Positions 10,161-22,300 of a stretch of DNA of 64,000 bases are shown here, piece by piece (within the stretch, counting starts at the first letter, position 1; every line of letters begins with the position of its first letter). Below the pieces are notes generated by a model. That model did no database searches and was not told the DNA's origin. It worked only from the letters and a program-made list of their open reading frames with translations. The stretch is taken from contig JAEVHH010000004.1 of assembly GCA_017607445.1 (NCBI GenBank), positions 496,001-560,000 on the forward strand. Reading direction: 5' to 3'. This stretch comes from Histoplasma ohiense. Taxonomy: Eukaryota > Ascomycota > Eurotiomycetes > Onygenales > Ajellomycetaceae. Made by a program: the position numbers and the translations under genes.

Positions 10161-13100
10161 GTTCTGAAATACTTCTTTTTAACAAGAGATTGATTTTGAT
10201 TTACCTTCTCATATTCTTTGAAAAGGTTATGGGAATTCAAAAGATTATTAGAGAGTTTCTAAGTGTTCTCAGTATTAGAGTATCCTTTCCACTTGACAAG
10301 ATATTGCTTCTTATTATGATGCAATCATTTATTCAAAATGGTTTCAACAAAATATTCTGTTCTGTCTTTGAGTAGAATGTCAGAAGATTTCTTAGATTCT
10401 TCATCTGATCTCTGATAATAGAGTTTCAATAAGATAATATAGAAGATAGAATGCATAGATTCAAAGGTTCTCAGAAGATCTAGTTGATATATTTATGATT
10501 CAATGATGTTCAGAATTGTAAACAGTTCAAATCATTTATCTTCAAGCTTGTGACAAGATCTAGAAGTTGTTATATTCATGAAAGATAGAAGAATTTAATC
10601 TTCAATGACAAAGGATTTCTCTTGATGTCTTCTGTTATAGTATTCCACTTGCTTTTCAAAGGATTTTTGAACTTTGACTTGGAGATTGCTTTGTATCTCT
10701 TGTAATTTCTTCACCCTTGCTGTAGCTAAGGACTCAAAATCAATAGAGGTTACAGATTCAGATTCTTTATCAATTACCTCTCTCAGTGAAACAGAATCAT
10801 AATCTAGTAGTGCTCAAAATGATGGCATATCAATAAATGCTTGAGAAACAGAATTGTAGATGAATTGTGCCTGTGGAAGTAGATTCACTCAGTTATTCTG
10901 ATGATAGTTTGAGTATGCTTGTAAATAGTTCTCTAATGTTTGGTTCTGATATTCCATTTGCCCATCAGTTTGAGAGTGGAATGCTGTACTCAGATTGTGC
11001 TTAACTCATAAATAATAACAAAATGTTGATCAGTAGTGACTGATAAACAACTTATCTCTATCAGATATGATAGACAAAGGCAAACTGTAATTGCTTAGAA
11101 TAGCATCTATAAACAACTCTGCAAAATCAGAAGCAGTAATTGAAGTCATGCAAGAAAAGTACTTAGCTAGTTTAGTATAGCAGTTCAGTATGACTAAAAT
11201 ACTATTATAGATGATTCTCTTTCAAATTACTGATGGTAATTCAACAATGAAATTCATAGCAAGAGAACTGAATGATCTAGTAGATATGAGAATTTTGATA
11301 AGTTGCTCATATGATTTATGCCTCTTAGCTTTAACATGCTGGCAGATATCACACTCTCTGACATACATTTCAATGTCTTTTCAGAGTGTATTCCAGTAAT
11401 ATTTGCAATGTAGAAGCTCTAAGATTCTGGCAATATCAAAGTAGTCTGCTCAGAGATCATCATAATGTATTCATAATAACTTCTGAGTGATTGCTTTGCT
11501 AGAGGGAATGTAGATAGCATGATTGCAACATAGAAGTTCATAATCTTCATCTACTCATCAGATGATCAAAGAATCTTCAGAGATATTGAAGACTTCTCTA
11601 AGAGTTTCAGACTTCACACTATTCTCAACTTCTTGATTTCAAGTTACAGTAAAGACATCCCTCTTCTGTAATTCTTTAATGAAGTCTAGAAGCTGATTAG
11701 TAGATGGTTCATGATCTGTTTCATTCTCAGCAGCTTTCATTACTGCTAGATATGGCATGAGAAGTTCATGATCTTCAGTGTCAGTTTCAAAGAAATCTCA
11801 GAAACAAGAATACTCTGCAGAACAATCTGAGCTTTCTTATATCAAAGATGATTTGATATCTACTAAGCTGTTCTGATCAGAGCTATGAAGTCTCTGATGG
11901 ATTTTTTTCTGTAGAATCAGCAGCATTGACAGCTTTGAATCTACATTCTCAGAGGAAATAATATAGTTCAGATGTCTTGAAGATGAATCAGCAGAGTTTA
12001 GCTGTTCTGATTGATAGATCATATAGAAATCATAAGCAGATAGCTCTTTCACTCAATGTGTCTGACAATTGTTCAAGTTTTTGATACTAAGAAAGTATTT
12101 CAGATTATCATGGTTGGTTATAATCTGAATTGAGTACAGATTGTCTTGTAGATAGTGTCATCAGTGATGAAATGATGCCACTATGATCAGAAGTTTCAAA
12201 TCATGAATGTTATAGTTTCTAGAAACTTCAGAAAGCTTCTTTGAAAAGAACACAATGAACCTCCACTCTTTTCTTTGAGTAGACATCAAATTATCTATGT
12301 TTTTGCTTTGTTCTGATGCTATTTCTATAGCTTCTTGATAGGTTTCTGGTACTGGTTCTAGATATTGAGATAGAATACCAGCAATTCCATCCTTGCTTGC
12401 ATTCATTTCGACTTGGGTTTCCTTCCGCAGATCATAATGAATCAGTAGAATAGCTTGTACAAATACTTCTTTCAAATTTACAAAAGCTTTTCTTGCTGAA
12501 TCACTAAGTTGGAACTTAGTTTGCTTATCCATAGCATTTCAAAGGAGATTTATAAGAGGTGTGGCTATTCATGAAAAAGCATATATGAATCTGCAATAAA
12601 AGTTCACAAATTCTATGAAAACTTGAATATCACAGACATCTTTAGATTTCAGTCAATTTAGAATAGTTTCAACTCAGTTGCAATCCATGACTATACCAGT
12701 AGATGATATAATATAGCCAAGAAATTCAAGCTCAGTAGTGAAAAAGATGTATTTGCTTTTCTTAGCATAAAGTCAATATTTTCATAAGCATTCAAAGATT
12801 AATCAGAGGTGTTTCATATGATCTTCAGTATTTTGAAAATAGATAAGAATGTCATCAAGGTAAACAATGCAACAGATATCAACTAGACCTTTCAGCACTT
12901 TATTGATATAAGATTGAAATGTAGCAGAAGCATTACAGAGCCCCATAGACATAACTCAGAATTTATAGCTGCTGTATTGAGTTCAAAACACTGTTTTCCA
13001 TTCATCTTCTTCTGCTATTTGTATGCAGTAGTAGACATCTCAGAGATCTATTTTAGAGAAGATGATAGCACTCTGTAATCAATCTAACATTTCTTCAATG

Positions 13101-13757
13101 CAAGGGATTGAATATCAATCCTTTATAGTTATCTTGTTAAGGCCTCAATAATCTACACAAAGGTGTAGAGTTCCATTCTTTTTCTTTGCAAATACAATAG
13201 ATGCAGCAGCAGAGCTCTTTGTAGAACAAATCCACTGCTGTAACAGCATTTCTTCTAGATATTTGCATAAGACATCTAGTTCTGCTATCAAGAGATTGTA
13301 TAAAGGTTCATAAAAGGGTTTCTTTTCATCTTACAATCAAATATGATGTGGTATGATGGGGTTCTCATTCAACTTGGCTGCTGCTTCAGCAGAAAAGATA
13401 TCTTTAAATTCAGTTAAGAGATCTTGTAGATTTTGAGGTAAAGTAGTTTTATTAATAGAATATAGTCATTTCAAAGAAGATTTGATATTGCCATTTCAAA
13501 AGTAGAGTGGTGTTGTAGATGTTTCTTGTATAGAACAGATAAATTCTTCTGATTCTGTTATTTCAATTCTAGTATCTCCAATTCAATATTGCCATGATAA
13601 TGCTTTTCAATCAATTAAAGAATTGACTGTTCATAATCATGGAAGATCTAGATAAAGATCTTCATCTGCTAGATTAACAGAATGAAAGCTAAGTTTGCTT
13701 ACTCAAGTTTCATCTAGCCCATCAGTGGCTCTATGAGTAGCATTAACAATGCCATAT
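10160..13757 (-). pseudogene. Element D pol, degraded and truncated in protease
   Basis: From right to left: protease C-terminus and linker (13330-13757), RT with YLDDILIYF near 12840, RNase H (12161-12532 and 11837-12052), and an integrase zinc finger with VRECDICQHVK near 11350. The integrase core shows SDRDKLF (second Asp) and TDGQMEYQNQ (Glu). A chromodomain with KQYLVKWKGY lies near 10280. Many Trp and Arg codons are stops. It is cut at 13757 by A1. Relative to family A it is a distinct chromovirus lineage closer to B and C. Confidence 0.8.
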
Positions 13758-14227
13758 TGTGATGGGTTAGCATCTGTTAGTAATTAACTTATGCAACCAA
13801 CTCCCCTTCTGCACCCGCTTGTTCCTGACTGTTGTGACCTTGTGTAACCCTTGATATTCTTCCACTCTGTGCTCTGCACTTGTGTAGTTTCTAATGATTC
13901 TTCTGTGTAGCTCTTAACATTCTTCTGCTCTGTGCTCTGTGCTTGTGCAGTCTCTAACAATTCTTTCATGTAGCTCTCAATGATTTCCCCATCCCACACT
14001 CTGCATTTGTGTAGTTTCTAATAATTTTTATATGTATCTCTTAATGTTCTTCTGCTCTGCACTTCACTGTGGAGCAGCTTCTGATATTCTTTCACTCTGA
14101 ATTTCTCTCTATAAGAATCCTCTTCATATGATCTTTTCTTCTGATTTCTTTTCTCTTTCTTTTTTTAATCAATTTGTAATCTGTATTAGAATAGTGCTAG
14201 ATTGTTAATTGAAGTATATCTGTTACA
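13758..14227 (+). repeat. A1 5' LTR (470 bp, three U3 repeat units)
   Basis: Starts TGTGATGGG and ends CTGTTACA; alignable to the 597-bp A4 LTR but shorter by two 63-bp U3 units. Many CpGs have become TpG or CpA. Confidence 0.85.
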
Positions 14228-14606
14228 TTACAAATTGATTCTTCTGTGTTTAAGGTCTGAGTGTCTTGTTATTAGTTCTTATGTCTGAGTGTGTTGTTTA
14301 AGGTCTGAGTGTCTTGTTATCAGTTCTTACATCTGAGTGTGTTGTTTACAGGCCTGAGTGTCTAGTTGTTACAAGAGATCTCTCATGAGTCTGAGTGTCT
14401 TCATTGTTAGTTATATAGACTGTTGTGTCTAAGTGTCTGAGACACAATTGACTGTGTTCTACAAGATCTGAGTGTCTACAAACTGTAACACTGTGAATAG
14501 CATTCATGAAGAAGCTTGACAAAGCTTAGCACTGCAACACTGTAAATAGTGTCTGTGAGAGAACTGAGTGTCTACAAGTATTTCTTTTTTCCTTTTTTAT
14601 TATTAC
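14228..14606 (+). other. A1 leader between LTR and gag
   Basis: Begins with the primer-binding sequence TTACAAATTGATT, then the repeated CTGAGTG motifs that correspond to the CCGAGTG hairpin array of A4, with stems partly destroyed by mutation. No coding potential. Confidence 0.6.
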
Positions 14607-15565
14607 ATGTTCTTAGATATTGAAATGAACTACAAGCAATTCTACAAACATCTGCTGTATTTGAATGCAGTGGATGACAATTTAGATCTACAAAGTATTC
14701 TTCAGCAGCAAGTGCTACAGATGACTGAATTGCAACAACAACTTACTGAAATGAGCACTTTTATATTCACCATTTCTTCTACATCTGCATCTCATGAAAA
14801 GCTCTCAAGAGAAAAGCTTTCAATTCTCAACAAATATGAGAAAAATCTAGCACTCTATCTCACATGAAAGTCAAAAGCAAACATCAAATTGAACATCAAT
14901 GAACAAGCAATAGACTCACTATTCAATCAAGTGTGGTATATTCATAGCAGATTGAATGATGATGTGTTAGCAAAATTTCAACTTTGAATGAGTCATTGTC
15001 AGAATCATCAGTGTATATCAGAGCTAGTCTTTCAACAACTCAACTTCTTCTTTCTCAATTCTATACTTCAAGTCAAGATATTAGACTGGCTTAATCAAAT
15101 TTATCAGATGAATGTTGTGTTGACAACTTATCTTTCTGAATTCAATCACAAGCTTCTAGAAGCAGATGAGCAAGACTGAGACAATATCATCAAGATCAAT
15201 ATATTGTTCAAGAACTTGAACTTTCAGTTGTATAATCAAAGTATAGAGTGTTTAAAACTTTTAATATACAGCAAATTCTGTACTGATCTTCATCTGTTGA
15301 ACAACAATCTATCTCAGTTTCATGTGCTTCAAAATTGTAGAGAATTTCATCAAACAAATGCATACATCTCAAATCACTCTACAGCATCTCTCATCTCTGA
15401 ATCAGAATCAATGAACTGAGTTCTATACATAAACACAAGTTGTCTGAGAGTTCTCAACATCTCAGAGAAGAATGTCACTGACTGAATCATCAGAGAAGTC
15501 TGTATACACTGCAACAAGTCAGAACACTTTGCAAATCAATGTCTGAATGTGATTGCTCTGAGTAA
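14607..15565 (+). pseudogene. A1 gag, degraded
   Basis: Homologous to the A4 gag along its length. The first segment (14607-14867) is open, then stops appear where A4 has Trp (for example LAWKSKAN becomes LT-stop-KSKAN). The zinc-knuckle region near 15500 is also broken. The stop context GAGTAAAC is retained. Confidence 0.75.
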
Positions 15566-15691
15566 ACCTTCCATGTGTGTAAACACTGTGTTGTCTGTGA
15601 ATAGACAAGAACAGAGAAAAGATAAGCTCTCACTCTAAAACACAGATAAGAGCTCACAGAGCAGAAAGCTAGCTGAAGATTTAAGTAGAAG

Positions 15692-16398
15692 ATGCAAGTG
15701 GACACAATCATGATCTCTGTCATTGTAAATAGTCTAATCAATATACAAGCAATGATAGACAGTGGTTTTCTTCATTACACTCTTATAGACATTCAGCTGA
15801 TTGAGAAGCATAAGCTTCAGCATATTCTCTTTTTCAAACTGTGTAAACTCAGTGGATTTGATGGCCTCAGAGGATCAGCCTTCTACAACATGATAAGATT
15901 TAACATCAATATAGAAGAATATAAGAAAAAGAATGTATACACATACAAAATACAAGATCTTGAGTACAATCTAATACTCAGTCTATCATGACTCACAGAA
16001 TTTGAAATCTTGTTGAACACATGCAATCACTGTCTTATTTTTTCAGAAGGCAACTGTGTTTACAAGAAGAATGTTGATAGAATCACTGATCTCACTCAGA
16101 TATCAATGAAAGTATACAAACTACTAATTCATCAAGCACATGAGAAGAAGAACATTCAAGTGTTCACTGCTAGTATGATAGATATCAAAAAAGCATTAGA
16201 AAAGTTAGAACTCAAAGATCTCAAGAAATCATGCAAGAAACTACTCAAATCATACAAAGACTTCACAGATATGTTCAACAAAAAAGAAGCTGAAAAGCTT
16301 CCCTCTCACTGAGAATCTGATATAGATTATACAATTGAACTTATCAAGAAAGACAGTAAGAACTCACAACTACTCTGAGATTCTCTCTACAGTATATC
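15692..16398 (+). pseudogene. A1 pol start (protease), truncated
   Basis: Starts at the same ATG context as A4 pol. Protease active site MIDSG is present, followed by the linker. Stops occur at two former Trp or Arg positions. Truncated by C2 just before the RT domain. Confidence 0.75.
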
Positions 16399-16669
16399 TG
16401 TAAGAGATGGTTGTTGGTATAATTATGAGAGTAGTGTGAAGTACGCACATAGAATGTTAAGAAGATAGCAATCTCTATTATTCAAAGCTAATCACTGATC
16501 TTCTAATATCTACAGATATCAGCAAGCATTATATAGACGACCACCATGTGCTACAGCTGCCTATGATGCTGTGCACTATATCTCTCCTCATTAATTCTGA
16601 CATGTTCTGTGTTCTTCTATCACTACATAGCTATTTTCTAATATAGATATCTTCATTGCATCTATTACA
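16399..16669 (-). repeat. C2 left (3') LTR
   Basis: 271 bp, TGTAAGAGA to CTATTACA. The inner end has TTCATTGCATC where the outer end of the right LTR keeps TCCGTTGCATC. A purine tract on the minus strand follows at 16670-16690. Confidence 0.9.
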
Positions 16670-17212
16670 ATTATCTCTCTTCTTCAAAGATCTGATCCTC
16701 AGAGCTTCTTACTGTAACATGCAAAGTTTGTAATATGTGCTGCATGGTTGATATTGTATGAAGTTCACAGGATTGGGCTGGATTAATTGTCAGGGTTAAT
16801 TTCAAAATGTTGCTGTTTCAGAAGAACATTTTTCCATCTCTGATGTCATTGCAGTTCAATCATGATTTAGACATAACTTCTGAACCCCTTTTCTTTGACT
16901 TCTACACCAAAAATCACACTTCATTGAAAACCATCACCACCATCACCACCAACAATTTTTTATTTAAAAAGAGTATGTCAATTTATCAAACAAAGTACAC
17001 TGTATCCTCCCATGCAATTTTTATTGTGAAATTCAAAGTTTTGATTGTGTGGTTGCATTTTCCATTTTGGATTGAGTTTTGTATTGTTGTAATTCCTTTG
17101 ATCAACATTGCAATATTGATTTCAATCTTCAACATCTGTTTTTCTTTCTTGTTGCTTTTGCTTCTCCTTCTTCTTTGAACAAGGTCTTGGTACTGATTAA
17201 AGTTATGATAGA
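16670..17212. other. C2 untranslated region before accessory gene
   Basis: Counterpart of 1733-2275. A 123-codon plus ORF (16807-17178) ends in a run of leucines from a CTT/CTC-rich pyrimidine tract. I regard this as promoter-type pyrimidine-rich DNA rather than a membrane protein gene. Confidence 0.4.
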
Positions 17213-18354
17213 ATATCAGAACCAGCTGTTTCCATTGCTGATTCAGAGTCTATGAAGAGTGATATGCTGTCTGTCATCAAGAGCATTTGCTTGGGTTGTC
17301 TGGAGAGGTTGCAGAATCCCTCAGTATATTCTTGCTTTGTGAATGATGAATGAACACACTGTCACATCTGTCATATATTAAATAGAAGTTGTGCTGTTGT
17401 AAGTTTTCTTAAACTGAGATTGTTATGAATACTAACAGGTTTTAGATGCCTGAGTGCTTTCATGAAACTGATTAATCTTTGATCAATGAATTTCACAAGA
17501 TGCTGCTCTTCAACAAAGTTTCAGATGAGAGATTTGCCATATATCAAACTGCTGTTGCAAGGTTTGTACTTGATATGCAGATCTATAAGAACATAGATGA
17601 AGTTCTAGAATTCTATATGAACTCTGATAATTTATTATCACAGCAGAGTGTGACATTCAATCATAGCAGTGTTTCAGAAAGTGTGTTTTCACATTCTGCT
17701 ATTACATCAATGTCATCCTCACTGAGCCAAGATCTTGGTACATTATTTGAGTTGACTGATAATATAGACAAAGATGAGGAAGCAGACAGTCTCATTGAAG
17801 TGTTAGAAAAAAACACAGCAGTATATTGCTGTCATTGTATTCAATATTTGACAATGTCCCCCCACCATCATTGTGAGTCTGCTGAGAATTGATGCAAAAA
17901 ATGCAAGCACTGCTCAGTGATGAAGCACATCTGCATTTCAGTAAGTTATTATTCAAAACAAATGTTTTTACAGTATATAATATTAACTTTCTATTAGATG
18001 TCAGTGGATGCTGTTGAATTGACTCAGACAGTTATCAACACTGCTGAGAATCTAATTGTCACTGATGTAGATGTTTTGAATGTTAATATTTTGCAGAGTA
18101 CTGTGACTGTGATGATTAGATTTTTTGCTGTGAAGATCTGAGAGATTCAACAAGATGATTCTTCTGAGACTTCAGCTGAAATGATGATTGATGAGATTCT
18201 GATGATTACATTGCTGATTGCAGCTCTCAAGTCATTGTTGAAACATCATACTTCATCAGTTGAGAAAATCTGAGATAATAAGCAGATTTGTTTTGATGAC
18301 AATTTCTTGAATGACACTGATCAAGCTGAGACAGATCTGTTTTTTAATCTCTGA
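17213..18354 (+). pseudogene. Accessory antisense gene of family C, C2 copy (best preserved)
   Basis: Exons 17213-17398, 17446-17940 and 17998-18354. Intron 1 (17399-17445, 47 bp) has GTAAGT, TACTAAC and TTTTAG; intron 2 (17941-17997, 57 bp) has GTAAGT, ATTAAC and TATTAG. Both keep the frame (phase 0). The annotated start ATG of C1 is ATA here; the next Met is at 17252. Exon 1 encodes a CLGC and CHIC pair. Exon 2 ends with CCHC, HHHC, then CKKC-KHC and a final Cys six residues on, followed by Ile-Ser and the intron. Exon 3 (118 codons) is acidic and open apart from two TGA codons. It lies tail-to-tail with pol. No family recognised; antisense position and conserved introns argue that it was a real expressed gene. 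Confidence 0.7.
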
Positions 18355-18369
18355 ATGAAATAAGTATAT

Positions 18370-21300
18370 TCAGCAGTCATTGTTGTCTTCTTCATTTTTG
18401 TTTACTGACTGACTTCTGATAGATTTTATTAAACTGTTTCAAGTACTTCTGGCTGTTCATCAAGTTTTTCTCAGATTTCCAAGAATTGTCTGCATCTGTA
18501 CAATCTTTTCATTTGACAAGATATTGTGTTTGACTGTGATATTGATGTTTGTCTAATATAGCTTCAACTTTTTATTTCTCTTGCACATCTATAATTATCA
18601 GTTCTGCTTGCAGGATTTGTCTGTTGCATGTATGATATGATTCAAGAAGAGAAATATGAAATATGAAATGAATTTCTTTATATTACAGTGTGAGTTTCAG
18701 TTTGTACATCTGTGTACCACAGATATCAATTATTTGAAAGAGACTCAAAAATCAATGATCTAGTTTGAGTGAGAATTGCAAGATGGATATGTTTTTTGCA
18801 TGCAGCATTACTCAGTTCTCTATCTTAAAGTTTTTTGATATATGATGCTGATTGTAATACTTTTTCTCAGCTGCTTTGACAGCTTTCAGACATTCTCAGA
18901 TCTTGTTCTTCATTTGCTTCATTTATTTCATTTGTTTCATTGCTGATTTTGATGCATCTGTGTTTGGGGGTTTCATGTCTATGCAAAGTTCAGTTGATCA
19001 GCTGATCATTGCTTCAGATGATGTCATTTTTATCAATGTGTGGAAGATGTTGTTATATGTTCATTGCATCAGAGAAATCCATTCTATCCAATTATCTTGC
19101 TGATAGCTGCAATATGTGTGAAGATAATGTTCAATCATCTGGTTCAATCATTCTGTCTGGCTGTCAGTTTGCGGGTGGAATGCTGTCGATAATTTTCATT
19201 GAATATGAAGCAGATAACATAATGTCAATCAAAACTTGCTATTTATTAATGAATCTTGATTGCTAATAATGTTCACAGATAGATCAAAGTTCTTTGCAAT
19301 TCTTCATACAATAATATCTGCAAGTTCTTCTGCATCTAGCTCTGAAGATGTGGGCACAATTATGACTCATTTGATGAATAAATCAACAAATACAACAATA
19401 GCATGATAGATTTGACTTCTCTTTTTATTATCTGGCAGATCTTTAATAAAGTCCATGTTAATTGTATGTCATTTCTTATCTGACACTGAATGTGGTTGTA
19501 GCAACCTGTATGTTATTATTATTATTCTTCCGTTATACTCGTATGCAAGCAGCGCTTATGACGAGTCCTTGTGTGATGTTAAATACAGGCAAGAGTTGGT
19601 TATACCGGAGGAATGCTTAGTGTTGAACAGCGCCAAGAATAACAAGAACATAGGAAAATTAATGAAAGACAGAATTGATACATGCAATACAGGTTTCCAG
19701 CCCAGAAACAATAAGCTAAATCAGGTAGTAGGTCCGCCCGAAGGTACCTACTTGGCAAGTTCACATCCCATTATTTTAGAAGCTGAGAAGTTGGCTCCAG
19801 ATGTAATGTTGTCCCCTGTGGGTTTCGAACCCACGCACCCTGGGTCCCCACGCCAAGGCGCTACCTGGTGGCCGCATTACCCATTCGGCCACCGGGGTTA
19901 GCAACCTGTATGGCTTGTGCTGTGGTATTTTGACATGTTGACAAACATCACAAGTTCTCACATATTCTGCAATCTCATCACTCATATCATGTCACAAGTA
20001 CTTGCATTTGATTGCTTTGATGATTTTGTCATGTTCAAAATGGCCACCTTGGGAATCATTGTGATTCATTTTCATTATTTCATGTTTTATGATTTTGTCT
20101 TGTGATATATAGACTTTACTATTTTTTCTGAGCAGATCATCTTTATCTACTGCTCAGATTGAATGATTATCTATACTAGTGTCACTCATCTCTAGTCTTC
20201 TACAAAGTTCAGATATGTCAGTGTCTCTATTCTGAATCTGCAATAAGAGTTCAATGATAGATTCAGCTATCTCTTTACAATAGACTATCTCAGATTCAAA
20301 TATCTTGATGACTAGAATGTGTGACATCAGAGTCTCTAGATTTAATTCTATAACATCTGCAATCTTATTCTCATCTGCAGATGCATTCTTTATTCTGCAG
20401 AGATTGTTGTTATCAATGACTATAAGTCTCTTCACTCAACAATTTTCATTAGCTTGCAGATTTTTTCATATCATCTTGACACATTGATCTAACTTTGTGT
20501 TTTCTTTTGTCTTTAGTGATTTAAAGATTCTTTTACACAGCTTCTTTTGCAGAATAGAGAGCTCTGTCAAGAGAGCTGCATATTTTACAAAATCTGAGTG
20601 ACAACTTGATACATCTGTGGGATTATTTTTCTCAGAACAATGCTCTATTTCAAAATTGAATGCTGAGAGCATTTTCATCCAGCAAATCTGATATTCATTT
20701 AGCTGCTTCATTGTCATGAAATGCTGGAGATTGATATAGTCAGATAAAACAGTTATTGAGTGTCTGCTATTATATAAATAGTGATATCATTGTCTGAAAG
20801 CTTCTACAATCAGCAATATTTCTAGATCATATGTTTGATAACATCTTTCTATTTCTGTGAGCTTTCTAGATCAAAATGCAATCAGGTGTCAGTGATCATC
20901 ATTCATTAATTATAATATTACTGCAGCAATTGCAACATCAGATTCATTCATTTCTATACAGAGTTTTCACTGCAGATCAAAGTGAATCAACAACAGTGCT
21001 TTTGTAAAGTATTCTTTTAACTGCAAAATTGCATACTTGCAATTTTTGTCTAACTGAACAGATGTGTTATTCTTCTCTCTTTTCATTTCATAACCTTTTA
21101 ACAATTCAGTCAGAGGTGCTGTTATTATTGAGAACTTGTATATGAATCAATGATAGAAATTGACAAATTCTAGAAATATTTGCAATTTGTTTATAGTTCA
21201 CAGTTCTGGCCAATCTAGAATCATGTCAACACAGCATTTCTCAACAGTAATGCTCTGTGTGATAATCACAAAATCCAAAAATCCAATTTCTGTTGTGTGG

Positions 21301-22300
21301 AATGTACACTTATTAAGTTTGGCATATAGTCTCCATCATCTTAACTGTTTCAGCATGTTCTTAACATGGATGACATGTTCATCAAGTGTGTTTGAATAGA
21401 TTATGATATTGTCAAGATAAGCCACACAATATATGTCTAAAAGGTCACTGAGGGCTTTGTTGATATAAGATTGAAAGATCACAGAGATATTGATTAGTTC
21501 AAAAGATAAGACTAGATATTCAAAGTGTTCATATTGTGTTTGAAATGCTGTTTTTTATTCATTCTCCACTTGTATGTGAATTCTATGATATGTGTCTTTA
21601 AGGTTCAGCTGTGTATATATTTTGACATCTGCTAATCTATCAAGTATTTCACTTATCAAGGGCAGTGGATATTGATTCTTGACTGTTATTTCATTCAATT
21701 CTTGATAATTCATGCAAAGATGCAGGGTTTCATTTTTCTTGAATATGAATAATACTGGCACACCTGCTGGGCTTTTGAATGGATGTATTCAATTCTTCTC
21801 TAATGCTTTTTCAATATATTCTCAGAGGACAGAGAGTTCTTGAGGTGATAAGTTATATATTGATTGATATGAGGGTTTCTTGCCAGGTTTGAGGTCTATG
21901 GCATGATTGTGAGGTGCATGTTCCACATCAGATATATCTTCTTGAAATACATTAAGATAATCTTTATAATCATCTGAGATATTTGACTCAGTTGCTGCAC
22001 TCACAGCTTGTAATGATAAAGCAGTGAATATAATATTGCCATCATCAATTAATATTGCAAATTCTTTAACAGTATTCAGATGTATGTGGTTAATATTTGA
22101 TGCTTTTCTATAGGTCCAGCATCTTCACACCCAGTTGATATCAGAGTTCACAGCTTTCAACCACAGCATGCTCAAAATTATATCATATCTGCTAATATCA
22201 GCTTCTTTGAAATGGTGGAATTCTTCTTGAAGGACATGTTCATCATTGATAATCTTCATTGCAGCTCTTCATTGTTCATATGATTTAATCTTATGATTAT
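18370..22300 (-). pseudogene. C2 pol, degraded and interrupted by a SINE
   Basis: Collinear with C1 pol. RT pieces are at 21555-21761 (NYQELN, YPLPLI, then LNLKDTYH) and 21822-22004. RNase H is at 20466-20717 and linker at 20154-20435. An integrase zinc-finger segment with YVRTCDVCQHVK is near 19930-19985. The SINE separates that segment from the rest of integrase. The chromodomain end lies near 18370-18560. Confidence 0.75.
19513..19898 (-). mobile_element. tRNA-derived SINE, 386 bp, unmutated
   Basis: Flanked by a perfect 14-bp target duplication TAGCAACCTGTATG (19499-19512 and 19899-19912). On the minus strand the head starts CCCCGGTGG and contains a pol III A box (TGGCCGAATGGG) and B box (GGTTCGAAACC). 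The spacing suggests a tRNA with a long variable arm (Leu or Ser type). The body is unrelated to other sequence here, and the 3' tail is a short AAT/TAA run. GC content and CpG frequency are normal, unlike the surrounding C2. C1 shows the empty site at about 4561-4576. I treat the tRNA-like head as part of the SINE, not a working tRNA gene. Confidence 0.85.

Larger units (their letters stand above)
1029..13757 (-). mobile_element. Element D: Ty3/gypsy chromovirus, RIP-degraded, 5' part missing
   Basis: Minus-strand LTR retrotransposon. The 3' LTR is 1029-1411, a polypurine-type tract abuts it (C-rich on the plus strand, 1412-1425), and pol occupies 10160-13757 with protease C-terminus, RT, RNase H, integrase and chromodomain. 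An extra spliced gene lies in antisense at 9004-9798. C1 (1462-8586) is inserted between the LTR and that gene. The upstream end is truncated at 13757 by A1, so gag and the 5' LTR are absent; no second LTR of this type occurs in the window. The left target flank is TTTTC inside LINE RT. Confidence 0.8.
13758..16398 (+). mobile_element. A1: 5' half of a family-A element, RIP-degraded
   Basis: Carries the 5' LTR, leader, gag, protease and the first part of the RT linker of family A, ending abruptly at 16398 where C2 begins. The 3' half and 3' LTR are missing. The left flank CATAT has no partner at the other side, consistent with deletion by recombination through C2. Confidence 0.85.

Noticed and set aside
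16807..17178. Membrane protein with poly-Leu tail
   Set aside because: Leucines come from a CTT/CTC pyrimidine run; the C1 counterpart is shorter and not conserved as protein.
19805..19898. tRNA gene on the minus strand
   Set aside because: A and B boxes are good, but it is the head of an element with a target duplication and AAT tail, and the acceptor stem and anticodon arm are not convincingly complete.
19455..19901. 148-codon plus ORF across the SINE
   Set aside because: It runs antisense over the SINE and into C2 on one side, with no motifs; it exists only because the SINE is not AT-rich.
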